A stretch of DNA of 35,017 bases from the NCBI GenBank assembly GCA_013821195.1, contig JACDHG010000005.1, forward strand, positions 1 through 35,017, read 5' to 3'. The position numbers and the translations under genes were made by a program. Positions 18,179 through 28,373 of the stretch are shown here, one piece after another (position 1 is the first letter of the stretch; each line of letters begins with the position of its first letter). The notes below the pieces were generated by a model, which was given only the letters and a program-made list of their open reading frames with translations, was not told the DNA's origin and did no database searches. The stretch comes from Propionibacteriales bacterium (GTDB lineage Bacteria; Actinomycetota; Actinomycetes; Propionibacteriales; Nocardioidaceae).

Positions 18179-19747
18179 GTGACAGACTCCTCCGCCGAGC
18201 GACGAGCAGCGACCATCGCTGCGCTCATCGCCGCGCCGCTGCTCCTGCTGACGTTCCTGGTCGCCATCAGGTTCGAGCCCCTGATGACGCTCGATCAGGA
18301 CGCAGTGACATCGGCGACCCGCGCCGTCGACGGCACTGGCTGGGGACACTTCTTCTCCGTCGTGGCGGAGCTGTCCCGGCCCCGCTACGTAGGCGTGGTC
18401 ATGCTCGCCTTCGCACTCGTGCTCGTTCTCCGCCGACAGCCACTCACCGGCGCCTGGCTTGCCGCGGTCGTCCTCATCACCCTCACTGCGTGGTCGACGA
18501 TGAAGCATCTGGTGAACCGCCCTCGGCCCGCCGTCAGCACCCAGATCGACGGCTTGTCCTTTCCGTCTGGCCACGCCAGCCAGATCGCTGCCGCGGCAGG
18601 AGTGCTCATCATCTTGACGATGCAGCGGGTCACGCGCCCACGCCTGCGACTGCTGCTCATCATCGGATGGCTGGCCATCGCGGTTCTCGTCGGTGTCGAT
18701 CGCGTGTTCGTGGGTGCCCACCATCCCAGCGACGTGGTCGCGGGGTGGCTCGTCGGCGGTCTGCTCGTCTTCGTCACGTCCGCCGTCTTCGGCACCGTGA
18801 GCACCGACCGCGACACCACGGTGGACAGACCGTTGTCGTCGATGCCAGAGGGCCGCAAGAGGTTGGCGGTCATCCTCAACCCGATCAAGATCGACGCGGA
18901 CCGGTTCAAGGTGAGGGTCAACGCCGCCGTGCAGGCGGCTGGGTGGGACGAGCCCCTGTGGTTCGAGACAACCGTCGATGACGCCGGTGCGTCGATGGCA
19001 CGCGCCGCCGTCGCGGCCGGAGCCGACATGGTGGTCGCGGCCGGTGGCGATGGCACTGTGCGCGTCGTCTGCGGCGAGATGGCCGGCACCGGCGTTCCGG
19101 TGGGCGTCATACCAGCCGGAACGGGCAACCTGCTCGCGCGCAACCTCGCCGTGCCGCTTGTCCACGACCTCGCGGTCGAGACGGTCCTGTACGGCCAGGA
19201 CCGGGCAATCGACATCGTCCGGATCGAGGGCGACGAGCTTGCACCCACCCGCTTCGTGGTGATGGCAGGTCTGGGGCTCGACGCCGCGATCATGGACGGT
19301 GCTCAGGAAGCGCTCAAGGCTCGGATCGGCTGGCCGGCCTACGTCGTGGCAGCTGCGAGACAGCTGCGCTACCCGGCCGTCCGGGTAGATATCAGCGTCG
19401 ACGGTGCGACTCCGGTACGCCGACGGGCGCGGACCGTGGTGATCGGAAACGTCGGGAGCCTGCAGGCGGGGATACCGCTGCTCCCGGACGCACTCATCGA
19501 CGACGGCGTCCTGGACGTCGTCGTGATCGCACCACGGCGGTCATTCGGCTGGGTGGGACTCGCGATCCGGGTGCTGACACGACACCGCCGAACCGACGAC
19601 CGCCTCGACCGCTTCACCGGCAAGTCGGTGGTCATCACGGCCGCGACCAGTACGCCGCGCCAGCTCGACGGTGACACGGTCGGCGCCGGGACGGAGATCC
19701 GGGCCGAGATCGAGCCCGGCCGCCTCCTCGTCCGCGTCCCCCGCTGA
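18179..19747 (+). CDS. Bifunctional PAP2 phosphatase / diacylglycerol kinase catalytic-domain protein
   Basis: KHLVNRPRP, FPSGHAS, VDRVFVGAHHPSDVVAGW (PAP2); LAVILNPIKID, AAGGDGTVRVVCGEMAGTGVPVGVIPAGTGNLLARNL (DAGK); GTG start. Confidence 0.92.
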   Translation: MTDSSAERRAATIAALIAAPLLLLTFLVAIRFEPLMTLDQDAVTSATRAVDGTGWGHFFSVVAELSRPRYVGVVMLAFALVLVLRRQPLTGAWLAAVVLITLTAWSTMKHLVNRPRPAVSTQIDGLSFPSGHASQIAAAAGVLIILTMQRVTRPRLRLLLIIGWLAIAVLVGVDRVFVGAHHPSDVVAGWLVGGLLVFVTSAVFGTVSTDRDTTVDRPLSSMPEGRKRLAVILNPIKIDADRFKVRVNAAVQAAGWDEPLWFETTVDDAGASMARAAVAAGADMVVAAGGDGTVRVVCGEMAGTGVPVGVIPAGTGNLLARNLAVPLVHDLAVETVLYGQDRAIDIVRIEGDELAPTRFVVMAGLGLDAAIMDGAQEALKARIGWPAYVVAAARQLRYPAVRVDISVDGATPVRRRARTVVIGNVGSLQAGIPLLPDALIDDGVLDVVVIAPRRSFGWVGLAIRVLTRHRRTDDRLDRFTGKSVVITAATSTPRQLDGDTVGAGTEIRAEIEPGRLLVRVPR

Positions 19748-19803
19748 CGCTCGGGCGCGGCCAGCGTGAAGGTCTCTCCGACTCAGGGCACTAGGCTCGC
19801 GCC

Positions 19804-20262
19804 ATGAACTGGGACTCACAGACGCTGAGCGCGATGACGCTGGTGGCGCTCGTCGTCTCGGTCTTGGCGTTGCTGGTGGCGCTGGCGGCATACGCACGCG
19901 CAGGCCGGCGCCGAAACGTTCCGCGCAAGCCTGCTCGCCGCTCGATGACGCCACGGGCACGAAAGTCCGCGCCGTTGTCGAGCGACGAGGTAACCAGCGC
20001 AATCGAGAGGTTGAGCGCCGATGTCAGCAGCGCACTTCGCCATCTCGCGGTGGTGCGTTATGACGCCTTCGGCGACATGGGCGGTCACCTCTCCTGGTCG
20101 ATGGCACTGCTCGACGACAGCGGCGACGGGGTAGTCCTCTCCTCCATCCACGGGCGCAGCGACGCACGCACATATGCGAAGAACGTCGCGGGATGGACGG
20201 CCAACCAGCAGCTCTCGCCCGAGGAGGAAGAGGCCATCGGATTCGCCCGCGCCACCGACTGA
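19804..20262 (+). CDS. DUF4446-family protein
   Basis: N-terminal TM then VVRYDAFGDMGGHLSWSMALLDDSGDGVVLSSIHGRSDARTYAKNVAGW. Confidence 0.85.
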   Translation: MNWDSQTLSAMTLVALVVSVLALLVALAAYARAGRRRNVPRKPARRSMTPRARKSAPLSSDEVTSAIERLSADVSSALRHLAVVRYDAFGDMGGHLSWSMALLDDSGDGVVLSSIHGRSDARTYAKNVAGWTANQQLSPEEEEAIGFARATD

Positions 20263-20304
20263 CGCACTGCGGTCGCTCCGACCCGCAATGCCTTGACATG
20301 ACGA

Positions 20305-20340
20305 TGCCCTCGCCGCGGTCACTCGACTGCAACGAGGGCA
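20305..20340. terminator. Putative bidirectional hairpin between convergent genes
   Basis: TGCCCTCG ... CGAGGGCA, 8-bp perfect inverted repeat, 20-nt loop. Confidence 0.45.
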
Positions 20341-20353
20341 ACGTGGTTTCGTG

Positions 20354-22239
20354 CTACTTGATGTGCACGTAGAGCACGCTGTGCGCCACCTCAACTGCAC
20401 CTGTGGAGAGGTTGAGGTCCGCCTGGTAGTCGCCCGCCGACGCGCCCTTGGGGAGGACGACCGACACCGAGATCTGTGTCGTCCCCGTCGCCGGGATCGT
20501 GACGGTTGTCGCAGGCGCGCGGAAGTCCGCAGCGTCGGCCGGGTCGTCCAACGACACCCTCAACGACTGCTGCGTACCGGTGAGGCTGCTCAGGCTCACG
20601 GACTTCGTGAGCGTCTGACCGCTGCCACTCGGGACCGCACCGAACGACGTGCTGACCGGACCGACACCGACCTTGGCCAGCACGGCCGAGTCGAGGTCGA
20701 CCTGACCAGCACCGACGATGTCGTCGCCCGGCCGTTGAAGGCCTGCATCGCCTTGCCTTCTTTCAGCCCCACCATGTACGCCGGGACCGTCGGCTGGTTC
20801 GCCGTGCCGTCGCTGGCCATTGCCACCGGGTCGCCGGCAGCGTTGTTCTGGACCAGCACGGCCACAGCGCCTGCGCTCTGCGCGTTCCGGATCTTCGTTG
20901 AGAACGAGCACGAACCTCGGGAGATGAGCGCGATCTTGCCGCTCAGCGATCCGGCGGGCAAGGGCGAGCACGCCTCGGCGAGTCCGTTGATCGGCCCCTG
21001 CACCACCGCGAGCGGCCGAGTGAGATCCTCGTCAACGGTGGCGAAGTCGCCGGAGGCGGCTCCGTAGGAGTTGCCGGCAACCGTCACCGGTGCACCGACG
21101 AAGTGGCCGACGGTGCTCGCACCGGAGGTCAATGCGCGCTCGGCGGATCCTGGTGAGCCGACCGTGTAGTGACCTGGGCCATTGTTGCCGGCCGAGATGG
21201 CAACGACCATGCCTGCGCGGTCGAGGTTGTCGACCGCGTGGGTGAGCAGGTCCTGCTTGCCGCTGGCGGCGCCACCCAGGCTCATGTTCATGACGTCCAT
21301 GCCGTCGGCGTACCCTGCCTCGAGGGCATCCAGGATGTCCTCCGAGCGGGCGTTGCCGACCTCACCCGGGAACACGTTGTAGTTGCCCAGCTGAGCTGCC
21401 GGAGCCACGCCGGAGGGGTCATAGGGGATGTCGACGCCGTCGACGACCGCCGGCGTGTGCAGGTTGCACGCAACTGTGCCTGGCACGTGCGTGCCGTGGT
21501 CGGCGATCGCCTCGGCCGTGTAGCCGTTGGCCCGCGCCTTGTTGTTGTACACCTTGGCGACGATGACCTTGTTGTTGGTGAAGCGGGTGTCGCCCAGCTG
21601 CTTCGTCTGAGGGAAGCCTGCCCCACTGAAGCAGGGGTGGTCGATGTCGATGCCGGTGTCGACAACTCCGACCTTGACGCGGCTGTTGTCGGGGAAGGCG
21701 CCTGCGTCCTCGTCGCCACCTGCGGCCTGAGCCCACGCCTCAGGGGCGTCGATGAGGGTGAGATCGGGATCTTCAGGGCCCAGCGGCTGGTACAGACGCT
21801 GGTACTGAACCGTCCGCGCCTGAGGAGCATTGCGGAGCTTGGCAAGTCAGGTCCCTCGAAGACGCACGGTGACCGCGTTGCCCGCGAGGTCGTGGTGGCC
21901 GATGATGCGGGCGTCGGGAGCGTTCCTCCTGAGCCAGGAACGGAACTCGGCCCGCTCGTCCGACAGCGCCTTGCGCTGCTGGTTCGCGGCAGCGCTCGTC
22001 AGGTTGACGCGGCCGTCGGTCTTGCTGGCGGCGCGGGCTCGGATCAGCACGGGCTGCTTGCTCAGCTCGACGAGCGCGGTCGTCCTGTCGAGCGCCGGCT
22101 GCGCGGCTCGGCTGTCACTGTCGACGGCTGGGCGCTGCGCGGAGGCAGTGGTGGCCGGGACGAGCGCTCCGACAGTGAGGGCCGCGACACACGACAGGAC
22201 CGCGGCAGAGGCAAGAGATCGGGAAGGACGCAAGGACAT
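20354..22239 (-). pseudogene. Subtilisin-like (S8) serine protease, inactivated
   Basis: Signal peptide and I9-like prodomain (start 22239) end at TGA 21847-21849; same frame resumes LAKLRNAPQARTVQYQRLY...VGVVDTGIDIDHP...DHGTHVPGTVAC, PA domain; then frame change near 20725-20740 to DDIVGAGQVDLDSAVLAK...; no GTSMA-type catalytic Ser motif. Confidence 0.88.
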
Positions 22240-22398
22240 GGGTTCGACTCTCAGGCAGGTGCACGAAGGCACAGGCGGATGGCACGACCCCACGTGCCCG
22301 GTTTGACCACTGCACAGGACCCGAAGGTCGCGAATCCAACACCGCAACCGCAGCCTGCTCTGCGACGCGGATGCGTGACAGTCGCTTCGTCTCGTCGA

Positions 22399-23334
22399 TC
22401 AGCCCTCGCGCAGCCGCTTCACCCACCCGGTGGCATCGGCGAAGTCAGAGTCGGCCGTGCCGGAGCTGACCTCGGTGACCGTGCCGTCGGCGCGCGGGTA
22501 TGACCCGAGGAAGCGCACGTCGGCACACGTGCGACGCAGACCCATCAACGCCTCCCCCATCCGGGCGGCGTGGACGTGGCCTTCGGCGTCGATCGAGAAG
22601 CAGTACTTGCCGAGCGCCGAACCCGTGGGTCGAGACTCGATCCTCGTCAGGTTGACTCCGCGGGCGGCGAACTGCTCCAGCAGCTCGAGCAGGGCTCCGG
22701 GATGATTGTCGTGGATGAAGGCGACGAGCGACGTCTTGTCGGCGCCGGTCGGCGGCGGCGGGGCCCCTGGGCGAGACACCAGCACAAAACGAGTCACGGC
22801 GCCTGCCCGGTCGGCGACCGATGTCGCCAGGGTCGCCAACCGGTAGGTACGGGCGGCGATCGGGGCCGAGATCGAGGCGTCGTACGGCGAGTCCGCCAAC
22901 GCGACGACTGCCGCCGCGTGAGCGGTCGATGACTCGAGCACCACCTCGGCATCGCGCAGGTGGGTGGCGATCCAACGCCGGCACTGCGCTGCCGCATGTG
23001 GATGGGTGGCGACCTTGCGGACGTCGTCCGGCGAGGTCCCCGGCTTGGCCAGCAACGAGAACCGCACGTCCACGTGCATCTCCCGGGTGATCATCAACGG
23101 GTCTCCACTGGACAGCTCGTCTAGCGTCACGGCTACCGCACCCTCGACGGAGCTCTCGATCGGCACCACCGCGCCGTCGGCGTCACCCGCTCGCACCGCG
23201 TCGAGCGCCGTACTGACCGAACTGCACGGCAGGAGCTCCGCCTTCGCGGCGGCGGGGATCGACCGCAGGGCTTCCTCGGTGAACGTGCCCTCCGGGCCGA
23301 GGTAGGCGTAACGGGCAGGCGGGACACCGGGCAT
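22399..23334 (-). CDS. pheA: Prephenate dehydratase
   Basis: YAYLGPEGTFTEEAL, VVPIESSVEGAV, VTRFVLVSR, ACT domain GALLELLEQFAARGVNLTRIESRPTGSALGKYCF. Confidence 0.95.
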   Translation of the reverse strand: MPGVPPARYAYLGPEGTFTEEALRSIPAAAKAELLPCSSVSTALDAVRAGDADGAVVPIESSVEGAVAVTLDELSSGDPLMITREMHVDVRFSLLAKPGTSPDDVRKVATHPHAAAQCRRWIATHLRDAEVVLESSTAHAAAVVALADSPYDASISAPIAARTYRLATLATSVADRAGAVTRFVLVSRPGAPPPPTGADKTSLVAFIHDNHPGALLELLEQFAARGVNLTRIESRPTGSALGKYCFSIDAEGHVHAARMGEALMGLRRTCADVRFLGSYPRADGTVTEVSSGTADSDFADATGWVKRLREG

Positions 23335-23383
23335 GGGGACAGCGTAGGCAGAGCCCGGTGGAGCCTCCACTAGATTCGCCTCC

Positions 23384-24139
23384 ATGAGCGACTCCCCTGG
23401 GGCGGACAACGGTGCTTCGTCGGAACAGCCCGTCCCCAGCCTCGACCTCGACTACGCCCGCCTCGACCTGGACCGGGCTCGCCGAACAGGCGATCCGGAG
23501 GTCGTGTACGGCGAAGGCAAGAGCCCCGACCACGTCGTCTCGCTGCTCCGCTCGCTGCACGAGTCACATCCAGACCGCGCCGTGCTGGCAACCCGTCTCT
23601 CGCCGGAGGCGTTGACTCGGCTTGCCCGCGAGCTGCCTGACGTCGTGACCGACGAGACTGCCCATGCGGCAACCCTCGGACCACTGCCTGAGCCACGCGG
23701 CCTCGTCCTCGTCATCTCGGCGGGCACCTCAGACGCCACGGTCGCTCACGAGGCTGGACTGACGGCTCGCGTCTTCGGGACGGAAGCCCGGCTCATCAAC
23801 GATGTCGGAGTGGCCGGGCTGCATCGGGTCATGGCCGTCCGCGACGAGCTGGTGACAGCGGACTGCCTCGTCGTCGTGGCAGGAATGGAGGGGGCCCTGC
23901 CCTCGGTCGTCGGAGGGCTCACCGGTGTTCCCCTCGTCGCCGTGCCCACCAGCGTCGGCTATGGGGCGTCGTTCAACGGACTCGCGGCGCTCCTCGCCAT
24001 GCTGAACTCCTGCGCGCCGGGCGTCACGGTCGTGAACATCGACAACGGCTTCGGGGCCGGGGTGTTCGCCGCCCGGGTGGCTCGCAACGCCGCCCCGCAC
24101 GAGACAACCGGGGAGACCCGGCCCGAGGGGCCGCCATGA
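23384..24139 (+). CDS. larB: Nickel pincer cofactor biosynthesis protein LarB
   Basis: YGEGKSPDHVVSLLRSL, VISAGTSDATVAHEAGLTARVFG, INDVGVAGLHR, VVVAGMEGALPSVVGGL, VPTSVGYGASFNGLAALLAMLNSCAPGVTVVNIDNGFGAG. Confidence 0.93.
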   Translation: MSDSPGADNGASSEQPVPSLDLDYARLDLDRARRTGDPEVVYGEGKSPDHVVSLLRSLHESHPDRAVLATRLSPEALTRLARELPDVVTDETAHAATLGPLPEPRGLVLVISAGTSDATVAHEAGLTARVFGTEARLINDVGVAGLHRVMAVRDELVTADCLVVVAGMEGALPSVVGGLTGVPLVAVPTSVGYGASFNGLAALLAMLNSCAPGVTVVNIDNGFGAGVFAARVARNAAPHETTGETRPEGPP

Positions 24140-25308
24140 TCGCCTGGATCGACGCCGCGTCCGGCGCGAGCGGGGACATGCTGCTCGGCGCACTGCTCGA
24201 CGCAGGAGCTGACGAGCAGCTCGTACGGCGCGCGATTCACTCCGTCGCGCCCGAGCCCACGACCCTCTCCCTCATCAGGGTTCAACGCGGCACCCTGTCG
24301 GCGATCAAGGCACAGGTCGCAGCTCAGGAGTCCACCACCCACCGCGGTCTCGGCGATGTCGTCGAGCTCATCTCCGACGCCCGTCTCAGCTCTGAGATAA
24401 GCAATCATGCGATCAGCGTCTTCAATCTCCTTGGCGCCGCGGAGGCTGCGGTGCATGGCATCTCGGTCGACGAGGTCCACTTCCACGAGGTCGGGACCCT
24501 CGACGCGATCGCCGACATCGTCGGCGTGTGCGCCGGCTTCGTGTCACTCGGGCTGGGACAGGTGCACTGCAGCCCGGTCGCGGTCGGATCAGGCAGCGTC
24601 TCGACCGACCATGGGGAGCTCAGCATCCCTCCGCCGGCGGTTGCCATCCTGCTCCAGGGAGTGCCGACGTACGCCGGAACGGCAGCAGCGGAGCTCTGCA
24701 CGCCCACCGGCGCAGCCCTGCTCAGCCACTGGGTCTCAGTCTGGGGAGCCCAGCCGATGATGACCGTCGACAACATCGGCACGGGTGCTGGAGACAAGGA
24801 CTTCCCCTCACATCCGAACGTCGTCCGCATCCTCATCGGCAGGCCGCCCGAGAAGACGCAGTCCCCGGCTCTCGTGTACGAGACGAACGTCGACGACCTC
24901 GACCCGAGGCTGTGGCCGGCCGTGATGCAGCGCCTGCTCGAGGCGGGCGCGTCCGACGCCTGGCTGACGCCGATCCTGATGAAGAAAGGCAGACCGGCAT
25001 ACACCTTGTCGGCCCTGCTCCCGGTCGAGCGAGCTGCCGCCGTCCGCTCGGTGATCTACGCGGAGACTTCTGCGATCGGGCTGCGCGAGTCCCTCGTCGG
25101 TAAGCACGCGCTCGACCGTGAGATGCGCGAGGTCGAGGTGGACGGGCAGCGGGTCCGCGTCAAGGTGGCCCTCACAGAGGGCCGGGTGGTCAACGTCCAG
25201 CCGGAGTTCGAAGACGTCGCGGCCGCCGCTCGTGAGCTCGACCGGCCGGTGAAGGCCGTGCTCGCCGCCGCGGTCGCGGCCGGCTCTCGCTGGTGGGGCG
25301 GTCGCTGA
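24136..25308 (+). CDS. larC: Nickel insertion protein LarC (single continuous ORF)
   Basis: IAWIDAASGASGDMLLGALLDAG, VHFHEVGTLDAIADIVG, TPTGAALL, VYETNVDDLDPRLWPAVMQRLLEAGASDAWLTPILMKKGRP; ATGA overlap with larB. Confidence 0.94.
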   Translation: MIAWIDAASGASGDMLLGALLDAGADEQLVRRAIHSVAPEPTTLSLIRVQRGTLSAIKAQVAAQESTTHRGLGDVVELISDARLSSEISNHAISVFNLLGAAEAAVHGISVDEVHFHEVGTLDAIADIVGVCAGFVSLGLGQVHCSPVAVGSGSVSTDHGELSIPPPAVAILLQGVPTYAGTAAAELCTPTGAALLSHWVSVWGAQPMMTVDNIGTGAGDKDFPSHPNVVRILIGRPPEKTQSPALVYETNVDDLDPRLWPAVMQRLLEAGASDAWLTPILMKKGRPAYTLSALLPVERAAAVRSVIYAETSAIGLRESLVGKHALDREMREVEVDGQRVRVKVALTEGRVVNVQPEFEDVAAAARELDRPVKAVLAAAVAAGSRWWGGR

Positions 25309-25363
25309 CCGCGAGCCCTTAAACTTGGCCGGTCTGATCGCAGTCGACGCGGACGGGAGATCG

Positions 25364-25969
25364 ATGGACTGGCATCTGGTCCTGCTGAGCTTTGGCCTGA
25401 TCTTCCCCGTCGAGCTCCCCGACAAGACGTTCGTGGCCGCACTTGTGCTGTCCACGCGCTACCGGCCGCTCGCGGTCTGGATCGGGGTAGGACTGGCCTT
25501 CGGCGTTCAGTGCCTCGTAGCCGTGACCGCCGGCCATGCCGTGTCATTCCTGCCCGACTGGGTTGTGCAAGCCGTCAGTACGGCGATGTTCCTCGTCGGC
25601 GCCATCATCTTGTTCCGAGCGGCCCCGCGTGCAGACGCGCAGGAGCGGGAACAAGAGGCGGAGTTCGCCCGGAAGGCCGGCGCGGAGCAGCAGGGGTGGG
25701 ACGTGGTCGCGACGTCCTTCGTGGTGCTCTTCGCCGCTGAGTGGGGCGACCTCTCTCAGATCCTCACTCTGAACCTGGTGGCCAAGTACGGCTCTCCGGT
25801 GTCGATCTTCGTCGGCGCGTGGGTTGCGCTGCTGACCGTCTCGGGTCTTGCGGTGCTGGGCGGGAGGGTGTTGCTGCGCTACATGAGGTTGTCCCTGCTG
25901 CACTACATCGCCGCCGGTGTCTGCCTGGTGTTCGCCGTCGTCGGAGTCGTCCAGGTCGCGACGGGTTGA
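25364..25969 (+). CDS. TMEM165/GDT1 (UPF0016) family transporter
   Basis: Two motifs VELPDKTFVAALVL and AAEWGDLSQILTL; six hydrophobic segments; start MDWHLVLLSFGL. Confidence 0.9.
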   Translation: MDWHLVLLSFGLIFPVELPDKTFVAALVLSTRYRPLAVWIGVGLAFGVQCLVAVTAGHAVSFLPDWVVQAVSTAMFLVGAIILFRAAPRADAQEREQEAEFARKAGAEQQGWDVVATSFVVLFAAEWGDLSQILTLNLVAKYGSPVSIFVGAWVALLTVSGLAVLGGRVLLRYMRLSLLHYIAAGVCLVFAVVGVVQVATG

Positions 25970-26006
25970 CCTGCGACCCGCGCACAGACGGCACTAGGCT
26001 TCGGGC

Positions 26007-27224
26007 ATGGCTGCTCGTCCGGGAGCCGACAGTGAGGTCGGCAAGCTCCGCACGGTGCTGCTCCATCGCCCCGGTGCCGAGCTGAAACGGCTGACGCCAC
26101 GCAACAACGACAGCCTGCTGTTCGACGGCATCCCCTGGGTAAGCCGCGCGCAAGACGAGCACGACGCGTTCGCCGCCGCCCTCCGGGACCGTGACGTCGA
26201 GGTGCTCTACCTCATGGAGTTGTTGGTCGAGAGCCTCGAGGCGTCATCAGCGGCTCGCGACCACGCGATCGACCACGCGACAGCCACGCTGCGTCTCGGC
26301 GACACGCTCCGTCGACACCTGCGGACGTGGATGAGCGAGCTCGACGCGCACAGCCTGGCCGGAGCCATCACCGCGGGCGTGCGAAACGACGAGGTTCGGG
26401 ACGGCTTCGGTCTTGTCACCAGCCTCCTGGACCCGCACGACTTCGTCATCGACCCGCTGCCCAACCTGCTCTTCACCCGGGACTCGTCGGTCTGGGTGCG
26501 CGACATGGTGGCCGTGACAAGTCTGGCGATGCCGGCCCGGGCACGCGAGACACAGCTGACCGAGCTGATATACACGTTCCACCCTCGCTTCGAGGGCACC
26601 TCACGCATCCATGGCTGGGCGCGGGAGCACGTCGAGGGTGGCGACGTGATGCTGCTCGCACCGGGTGTCATCGCCGTCGGCGTCGGTGAACGCACCACGC
26701 CGGCTGGGGTCGAGAGGTTCGCTCGCCAAGCCTTCGCCAACGACCTGGCTCACACCGTGCTGGCCGTGCCCATCGCGCAGGAGCGCGCGACCATGCACCT
26801 CGACACCGTCTGCACCATGGTCGATGTCGACGCCATGGTGATGTACCCGAACGTCGCCGACTCGTTGCGGGCATACGCCATCACCTGCGCTGAGCCGCAC
26901 GAGGAAGAATCGCTGCTCGAGCTGTCCGTCGCCGACAGCGAGCCGTTCCTTGTCGCCGCCGCCAAGGCCATGGGCATCGACACGCTGCGCCAGATCTTCA
27001 CCGGGCTCGACCCCGTCACAGCCGAGCGCGAGCAGTGGGACGACGGCAACAACACACTGGCGCTATCGCCGCGCGTCGCTGTCGCCTACGAACGCAACGT
27101 CGAGACGAACGAACGGCTCGCCGACGCGGGGATCGACGTGGTGGCAGTCTCGGGCTCGGAGCTCGGATCGGGACGAGGCGGTCCGCGGTGCATGTCCTGC
27201 CCGATCTCGCGGGACCCGCTCTGA
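26007..27224 (+). CDS. arcA: Arginine deiminase
   Basis: [84 protein letters not shown]. Confidence 0.96.
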   Translation: MAARPGADSEVGKLRTVLLHRPGAELKRLTPRNNDSLLFDGIPWVSRAQDEHDAFAAALRDRDVEVLYLMELLVESLEASSAARDHAIDHATATLRLGDTLRRHLRTWMSELDAHSLAGAITAGVRNDEVRDGFGLVTSLLDPHDFVIDPLPNLLFTRDSSVWVRDMVAVTSLAMPARARETQLTELIYTFHPRFEGTSRIHGWAREHVEGGDVMLLAPGVIAVGVGERTTPAGVERFARQAFANDLAHTVLAVPIAQERATMHLDTVCTMVDVDAMVMYPNVADSLRAYAITCAEPHEEESLLELSVADSEPFLVAAAKAMGIDTLRQIFTGLDPVTAEREQWDDGNNTLALSPRVAVAYERNVETNERLADAGIDVVAVSGSELGSGRGGPRCMSCPISRDPL

Positions 27225-27389
27225 CGTGCCCGGGGCGATGAGCATAGAGAACCCGGCCGTTACTGACGGGGGATACAGCAACGACCGGGTGTTAGTTGAG
27301 TGTAGAACCACTTAGCCGGGCCACACAAGCCAACTGTGGACTTGGCCCGAAGAAAATCCGGTGACGTGCCTCACCTGGGCTTAGCGGCG

Positions 27390-28343
27390 CTAGCGGATGG
27401 TGATCTGCCTGTTCGCCAGGCCGTTACGGGCAGCGCGCTCAGCATCGCTGAGCGGCCCCGTCACCGCCAGGGCCTCCCCGAGTCGCTCGGCGAAGGCCCC
27501 CGCCGGCTCCTCAAGCGCGGCCGCACCCGTACCCACGGGGAGATCCCACACCGGGACGAGCAACCCGTGCGCGCGAAACGAGCCGACGAGCCGGGTGTCG
27601 GGACCGAGGTCGTCGACTCCAGCCGCGTGCAGCCGAGCGAGCGCGGTCAGCATCGGCTCCTCGTCGTGGGGCTGCACCCAGCGCAGGTGCTCCTTGGTCC
27701 CGACCGAGGTCCAGTACGCCGCGTGGACGGACTCGAGCCGGCTGGTCGGGTCGATGGAGGCGTTGAGCGACTCAAGGGTCGCCGCCCTGGATCCGTCACC
27801 ATCGTCGACGCCATCGAACCAGAAGTCGAAACCGGCAAGGACGTCGACGACGAAGTCGCTGTCAGGATCGACGACGTCCTGAAGTCTGGGCCCGGGCCCC
27901 GGGAGCGAGCCCATCACGACGCTGTCCCCGGGAGCGCTCGACAAGGCCAGCCGCAACGCCTCGGCGACGTCCCTGCTCGGGTCACCCGACTGGTGCGTCA
28001 CCTGGACTGCGACCCAGATGTGGGAGTCGTCACGGGTCAGGGCCGGCGTCAGACCCGGCAGCAAGGTGGCGGCCGACACCGACCGACCCTTGGCCTCGCC
28101 GTCATACGCATCGGGTCGAAGCGCCACCGGGGCGAGGGCGGCCGGGACGAACTCGCGCATGGCGACCCAGTCGCACTCTCCCGGAAGGCCCTCGAAGCTC
28201 CGCACGACGTACGGCGTCGGGGTGTCGGAGCCGCCGTGACACGCCTTGTAGCGGCGGCCCGAACCGCACGGGCAGGGCTGTCGCGGAGCGACCTGACCCT
28301 CGACGGCGGTGGTCCGCTTCGCGGTGCGTGACTTCCTGCTCAT
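27390..28343 (-). CDS. SEC-C motif / DUF5926-family protein
   Basis: N-terminal PCPCGSGRRYKACHG SEC-C zinc motif. Confidence 0.85.
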   Translation of the reverse strand: MSRKSRTAKRTTAVEGQVAPRQPCPCGSGRRYKACHGGSDTPTPYVVRSFEGLPGECDWVAMREFVPAALAPVALRPDAYDGEAKGRSVSAATLLPGLTPALTRDDSHIWVAVQVTHQSGDPSRDVAEALRLALSSAPGDSVVMGSLPGPGPRLQDVVDPDSDFVVDVLAGFDFWFDGVDDGDGSRAATLESLNASIDPTSRLESVHAAYWTSVGTKEHLRWVQPHDEEPMLTALARLHAAGVDDLGPDTRLVGSFRAHGLLVPVWDLPVGTGAAALEEPAGAFAERLGEALAVTGPLSDAERAARNGLANRQITIR

Positions 28344-28373
28344 GTGTCCTCTTGTCTCGTGGGAAGCTCGGCC

